From: Clostridia bacterium
Lineage (GTDB): Bacteria; Bacillota; Clostridia; Oscillospirales; Acutalibacteraceae
Length of the DNA: 64,000 nt
Direction of reading: 5' to 3'
Assembly: GCA_017410325.1 (NCBI GenBank)
Contig: JAFQRA010000019.1
Span: 1-64,000 of the forward strand
Of the stretch, positions 60,777 through 64,000 are shown piece after piece (position 1 is the first letter of the stretch; each line of letters opens with the position of its first letter). Both the position numbers and the translations under genes were made by a program. Under the pieces are notes generated by a model that saw only the letters and a list, made by a program, of their open reading frames with translations, was not told where the DNA came from and searched no databases.

Positions 60777-62243
60777 CTAATTGTATGTAGAATAAAACTC
60801 GGATATTCTGTTTTTTCTTTCCACGAGAGTGTTGAATCCCGTATTATATTCGTACGGATATTTATAATTGAAAATACGCTCAATAAGATTATCGTGCGGT
60901 GCCTTAAGCTTGGTAACCGCTCCCGCTCCGACAGCGAGCACGGTATGAATTTCTTCCATCATATAAACATTATAAAAGCACTCTTTACCCGGTAAACACC
61001 AACCGACGTTTTCAAGATTGCCTACGCAGCGGCTCTGACGGTACATATAATACGGAATGTAACCGTTTTCAGAAAGGGTTTTATTCGCGTAATCAATCAT
61101 AAGTGAAGCCGCCGCATCCTGTGAAAGAGCCGCGTTTTCTTTGGTAACAAGATTGCTCGAACGTTTAAGCGCAAGTGCGTGAACAGTAATGTTTTCGGCA
61201 CCGAGCGAAATTGCCTTATCCACCGAATTCTTAAAGCCTTCAACGCTGTCACCCGGCAAGCCCGCAATCAGATCCATATTAATGCTCTCAAAGCCGATAT
61301 CGCGTGCCAGCAGATAAGCCTCAACCGCTTCTTCCGCAGTGTGTTTTCTGCCGATTGTTTCAAGCACACCGTTATCAAACGTCTGCGGATTAATGCTGAT
61401 TCTGTCAACGCTGCAGCTTTTAAGAGTGAGCAGCTTTTCGCGCGTAATTGTATCTGCTCTGCCCGATTCAAAGGTGAATTCACGGCAGTATGACATATCA
61501 AAGCTGTTTTTAACTGTATCAATCAAAAACTTTGATTGCTCAGCCGAGAGAATACCGGGTGTACCGCCGCCGAAATAAACGCTTTCCAGTCTTAATTCAT
61601 TACGCTTTGCATATTCCGCAGTGATAATCAGCTCTTTTGCAAGATTTTCAATATACGGCTCAAGAAGTTTTTTTGCATTACTGCTTGTAATGGAATGAGA
61701 AACAAATGAACAATAGCTGCATCGACTGGGACAGAAAGGAATTGATACATATAAGCTGAAGGAATCGTGTCTGTTTTCGGCAAAAATCTGTTTCTGTGCT
61801 TTTGCAACATCAAAAGCGAGCTGTGCTTTGCTCTCGGTAACAAGAAGCTTATCCGTAAAATAGGATTTTGCATTTTCTTCGCCGTTTTCGTCAATAAGCC
61901 GATTCATCAGCTTGGACGGTCTTACACCCGTAAGCAAGCCCCACGCGGGAGTATATCCCGTAATTTTAATAAGACAATCGTATAAACATAAGGCTAAATT
62001 ATATTCCGCCTCACTGTCGGAATAAACATCGAGTGTTCTTTCGCTGTTTTCGGTTTTGCCGTCAATTGAAGCATTGACTGATAAAACGGTATTACCGTCA
62101 ACCGTATTCATTTTTGTGATTATATATTCGCCCTGAACATCATTCATCTCATATTCAAGGTGTATGTCAGAGTTGGGATAAAACATACGGCACAGGTTTT
62201 CGGTTTCAAAATGAAACTTGTGACCGATAATGTAAACTGTCAT
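60777..62243 (-). CDS. hemZ: Coproporphyrinogen dehydrogenase-like radical SAM protein HemZ
   Basis: 488 residues. The radical-SAM motif is CPSRCSYC in SIPFCPSRCSYCSFVSH. The HemN-like YFGGGTPGIL and GLPGD motifs follow. The N-terminal ~160-residue region (FHFETENLCRMFYPNSD, with GVRPSKLMNRL near 122) is the HemZ-type extension. In Bacillus HemZ oxidises coproporphyrinogen without oxygen, but clostridial relatives can act in other pathways. It overlaps the MBL gene stop by one base (TGATG), so they are coupled. Confidence 0.88.
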   Translation of the reverse strand: MTVYIIGHKFHFETENLCRMFYPNSDIHLEYEMNDVQGEYIITKMNTVDGNTVLSVNASIDGKTENSERTLDVYSDSEAEYNLALCLYDCLIKITGYTPAWGLLTGVRPSKLMNRLIDENGEENAKSYFTDKLLVTESKAQLAFDVAKAQKQIFAENRHDSFSLYVSIPFCPSRCSYCSFVSHSITSSNAKKLLEPYIENLAKELIITAEYAKRNELRLESVYFGGGTPGILSAEQSKFLIDTVKNSFDMSYCREFTFESGRADTITREKLLTLKSCSVDRISINPQTFDNGVLETIGRKHTAEEAVEAYLLARDIGFESINMDLIAGLPGDSVEGFKNSVDKAISLGAENITVHALALKRSSNLVTKENAALSQDAAASLMIDYANKTLSENGYIPYYMYRQSRCVGNLENVGWCLPGKECFYNVYMMEEIHTVLAVGAGAVTKLKAPHDNLIERIFNYKYPYEYNTGFNTLVERKNRISEFYSTYN

Positions 62244-62866
62244 CAGAGCTTCCTCATATATCTGTTTCTTTTGCGTTCAAAGCCTATGGTTGTAGCGCGG
62301 TTGTGGCCGGGATAAACCGAATATTCATCATCAAATTCTGAAAGCTTCTTAATTGATGCCATCATATCGTCAAAATTTCCGCCTGCAAAATCTGTTCTGC
62401 CGACTGTTAGACAGAACAACGTATCGCCGCTGAAAATAAGTTTATTCTTAGTGTCGACATAGCATACGGAACCCAGTGAATGGCCGGGTGTGCTTAAAAC
62501 GAAGAATTCAGTATCAGCAAATTTAATAATATCACCGTTCTTGAGCACTTTATCTGCAGTAACTCCGGGAGTCGCTTCGTAATCGCCCGCAAGATTTATC
62601 TTGTTATCAATCAGACATTTTTCATCATCGCTATGGATGCAAATTTCGGCCTGCGGATAAATTTCTTTCAACGATTTACAGCCGAATATATGATCAAAAT
62701 GGCCGTGTGTAAGAAGGATATATTTTAAATCAAACCCAAGCAAGGCGTCGTTGAGTTCGTCCGAGGAAACGCCGGGGTCAATAACTGCTGCTGTTTTTGA
62801 AACATCGTCAGTTAATAAATAGCAGTTTGCTCCGTAATCACCAAGCGGAAAACATTGCATATTCAT
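62243..62866 (-). CDS. MBL-fold hydrolase (glyoxalase II-like)
   Basis: 207 residues from the ATG at 62866, placed by GGAGG eight bases upstream. The metal motif is THGHFDH in LLTHGHFDHIFG. Further ligands are His in STPGHSLGS, Asp in FSGDTLF and His in YPGHNRAT. Together these make a complete two-metal site of the glyoxalase II branch. It may hydrolyse a thioester or similar. An upstream TTG at 62881 is read by some callers but lies over the ribosome binding site. It sits between dtd and hemZ. Confidence 0.88.
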   Translation of the reverse strand: MNMQCFPLGDYGANCYLLTDDVSKTAAVIDPGVSSDELNDALLGFDLKYILLTHGHFDHIFGCKSLKEIYPQAEICIHSDDEKCLIDNKINLAGDYEATPGVTADKVLKNGDIIKFADTEFFVLSTPGHSLGSVCYVDTKNKLIFSGDTLFCLTVGRTDFAGGNFDDMMASIKKLSEFDDEYSVYPGHNRATTIGFERKRNRYMRKL

Positions 62867-62868
62867 AT

Positions 62869-63324
62869 TCATTTCCTCCAAATATCTGTGTCCAGAATAA
62901 TTGTAACGGGGCCGTCATTGACAAGCGAAACCAGCATATCGGCACCGAAAACACCGTTTTCAACCTTTCGTATGCCGTTTTCAAGCAATAACGCGGAATA
63001 CTTTTGGTACAAAGCATCGGCAACATCGGGAGCGGCAGACGGCGTAAAGGACGGTCGGTTTCCTTTTTTACAGTCAGCACAAAGTGTAAACTGAGAAACG
63101 ACAAGTGCTTCGCCGTCAATATCAATCAGAGAAAGGTTCATTTTCTCATTTTCGTCCTCAAAAACACGAAGCTTTGCTGTTTTTGCGGCAAGCACTTCGG
63201 CTTCTTTTTCGGTATCTCCTTCCACAACACCGAGAAGAATCAGATACCCCGACCCGATAGCGCCTACGGTTTTACCGTCAACGACAACATCGGCTTTTTT
63301 TACTCTTTGAATAACCGCTTTCAT
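62869..63324 (-). CDS. dtd: D-aminoacyl-tRNA deacylase
   Basis: 151 residues. [21 protein letters not shown] and the motifs [17 protein letters not shown] and [11 protein letters not shown] are the DTD signatures (the second contains the Gly-Pro of the chiral filter). It removes D-amino acids and glycine from mischarged tRNA. It is next to rel, a common pairing in Firmicutes. Confidence 0.96.
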   Translation of the reverse strand: MKAVIQRVKKADVVVDGKTVGAIGSGYLILLGVVEGDTEKEAEVLAAKTAKLRVFEDENEKMNLSLIDIDGEALVVSQFTLCADCKKGNRPSFTPSAAPDVADALYQKYSALLLENGIRKVENGVFGADMLVSLVNDGPVTIILDTDIWRK

Positions 63325-63336
63325 TGTCTCACCACG

Positions 63337-64000
63337 TTACTTTCTTTCAACTTTCAATACACCGTCAATTTTTTCAATCTTTGAAATTACACTCTTAAGG
63401 TGCTCTATACCGTCCACAAAAATCGTACAGGTCATAATAAAGGAGCCGTCCTTAAGCGAGCGTGAGTTGATGTTTGTAATCAGTACTCTGATATTACTGA
63501 GCATAACTGAAATATCGGCAAGAATACCGATTCTGTCAATACCCGTAATAAAGAGATTTGCGTTGTATTCTTCCTTTACGCCCTTATCCCAATAAGCATT
63601 GAGCCATCTGTAGGGCTCGGCGCAGTTTTCTATATCTTTGGGAACGTTGGTACAGCTTCTTGAGTGAATTGAAACACCGTGGCCTCTTGTAATAAAGCCT
63701 ATGATTTTATCACCGGGAAGCGGATTACAGCAATGGGCAAATTTAATAAGACAGTTGTCAATGCCTTCAACGACAGCACCCTCACTGCTCTTTACGCGTT
63801 TTTTGGGCGTTTCAACAGGAACCTTGATTTGCTTGGATGAAACAAGCTTTGCGTATTCATCCTTGATTCTGGGCATAATCTTGCTCAGCAAAATGCCGCC
63901 GTAGCCGATTGCGGCATAGAAATCATCAATAGTCTGACAGCGCTGTCTTTCGGCAATCTTTTTAAGAAAAGCTTCGCTTTCATCATCAGGCAGTCTGATT
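63337..64000 (-). CDS. rel: (p)ppGpp synthetase/hydrolase Rel, C-terminal part (runs off the right edge)
   Basis: The reading frame is open to the window edge, so only about the last 220 residues are present. They include the ERQRCQTIDDFYAAIGYGGI segment of the regulatory region, the zinc-finger-like HCCNPLPGDKIIGFITRGHGVSIH with SRSC, and the C-terminal ACT domain (YNANLFITGIDRIGILADISVML). These are the ribosome/tRNA-sensing domains of long RelA/SpoT proteins. The synthetase and hydrolase domains lie outside. The gene is directly upstream of dtd (12-base gap). Confidence 0.93.
   Translation of the reverse strand, partial: IRLPDDESEAFLKKIAERQRCQTIDDFYAAIGYGGILLSKIMPRIKDEYAKLVSSKQIKVPVETPKKRVKSSEGAVVEGIDNCLIKFAHCCNPLPGDKIIGFITRGHGVSIHSRSCTNVPKDIENCAEPYRWLNAYWDKGVKEEYNANLFITGIDRIGILADISVMLSNIRVLITNINSRSLKDGSFIMTCTIFVDGIEHLKSVISKIEKIDGVLKVERK

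Noticed and set aside
60749-60883. Extended N-terminus of the uridine-kinase-like gene
   Set aside because: It overlaps hemZ, while GGAGGT directs the start to 60748.

Overview
The window is chromosomal DNA from an anaerobic, endospore-forming Gram-positive bacterium of the class Clostridia, most likely a gut member of the Oscillospirales/Ruminococcaceae type (this placement is inference). The evidence is: sporulation genes (a SpoVM micro-gene, spoVB, yabP, yabQ, a SpoIIM-like protein), an oxygen-sensitive class III ribonucleotide reductase with its radical-SAM activase, HemZ, a corrinoid methyl-transfer system with a RACo-type reactivator, strong AGGAGG-like ribosome binding sites, and frequent TTG starts.

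Left part (1-21.7 kb) is largely accessory metabolism. The terminal repeat and 5' end of an IS3-family element lie at the edge, followed by spoVM. A long plus-strand operon (461-7649) encodes a GPH-type sugar symporter, an SGNH hydrolase, a HAD hydrolase, two UroD-family methyltransferases, a corrinoid protein and a corrinoid-reactivating ferredoxin/ASKHA protein. It looks like uptake of a small methylated compound followed by corrinoid-dependent demethylation. Then come an MFS carrier with a propeller/alpha-helical protein of unknown function, a double flavodoxin-fold protein, a ribokinase/epimerase pair, a two-gene FAD plus 2Fe-2S redox module, a second GPH carrier, a Tet(M)-like translational GTPase and a secreted beta-propeller protein.

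Middle part (21.8-46 kb): trkA-trkH potassium uptake; a four-gene glycosyltransferase/pyruvyltransferase cluster; a DtxR-type regulator and a sugar-isomerase-fold protein; nrdG, an nrdD carrying a fused C-terminal redoxin, and trxB, preceded by NrdR-box-like sites; a P-loop ATPase with an internal duplication whose second P-loop is lost; a small cluster of unknown proteins; asd-dapA-dapB for diaminopimelate/lysine; queA-tgt-yajC plus two membrane proteins; and a XerC/D-type recombinase.

At 45.8-46.7 kb is the only large gap. It holds an array of TTTTGTATAA half-sites, a consensus promoter, a 35-codon leader ORF and a strong terminator in front of a methyltransferase - phosphodiesterase - methyltransferase operon. 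A segment of the leader ORF can pair with the left arm of the terminator, so this looks like ribosome-mediated attenuation.

Right part (49.4-64 kb) is conserved housekeeping, almost all on the minus strand: nrdR, a diacylglycerol-kinase-like gene, an rRNA methyltransferase, hpf, an orphan fumarase-alpha gene, the yabR-divIC-yabQ-yabP-yabO-hup-mazG-spoVB block (close to the Bacillus yab order), a uridine-kinase-like gene, hemZ, an MBL hydrolase, dtd and the 3' end of rel. I saw no rRNA, tRNA or CRISPR array.
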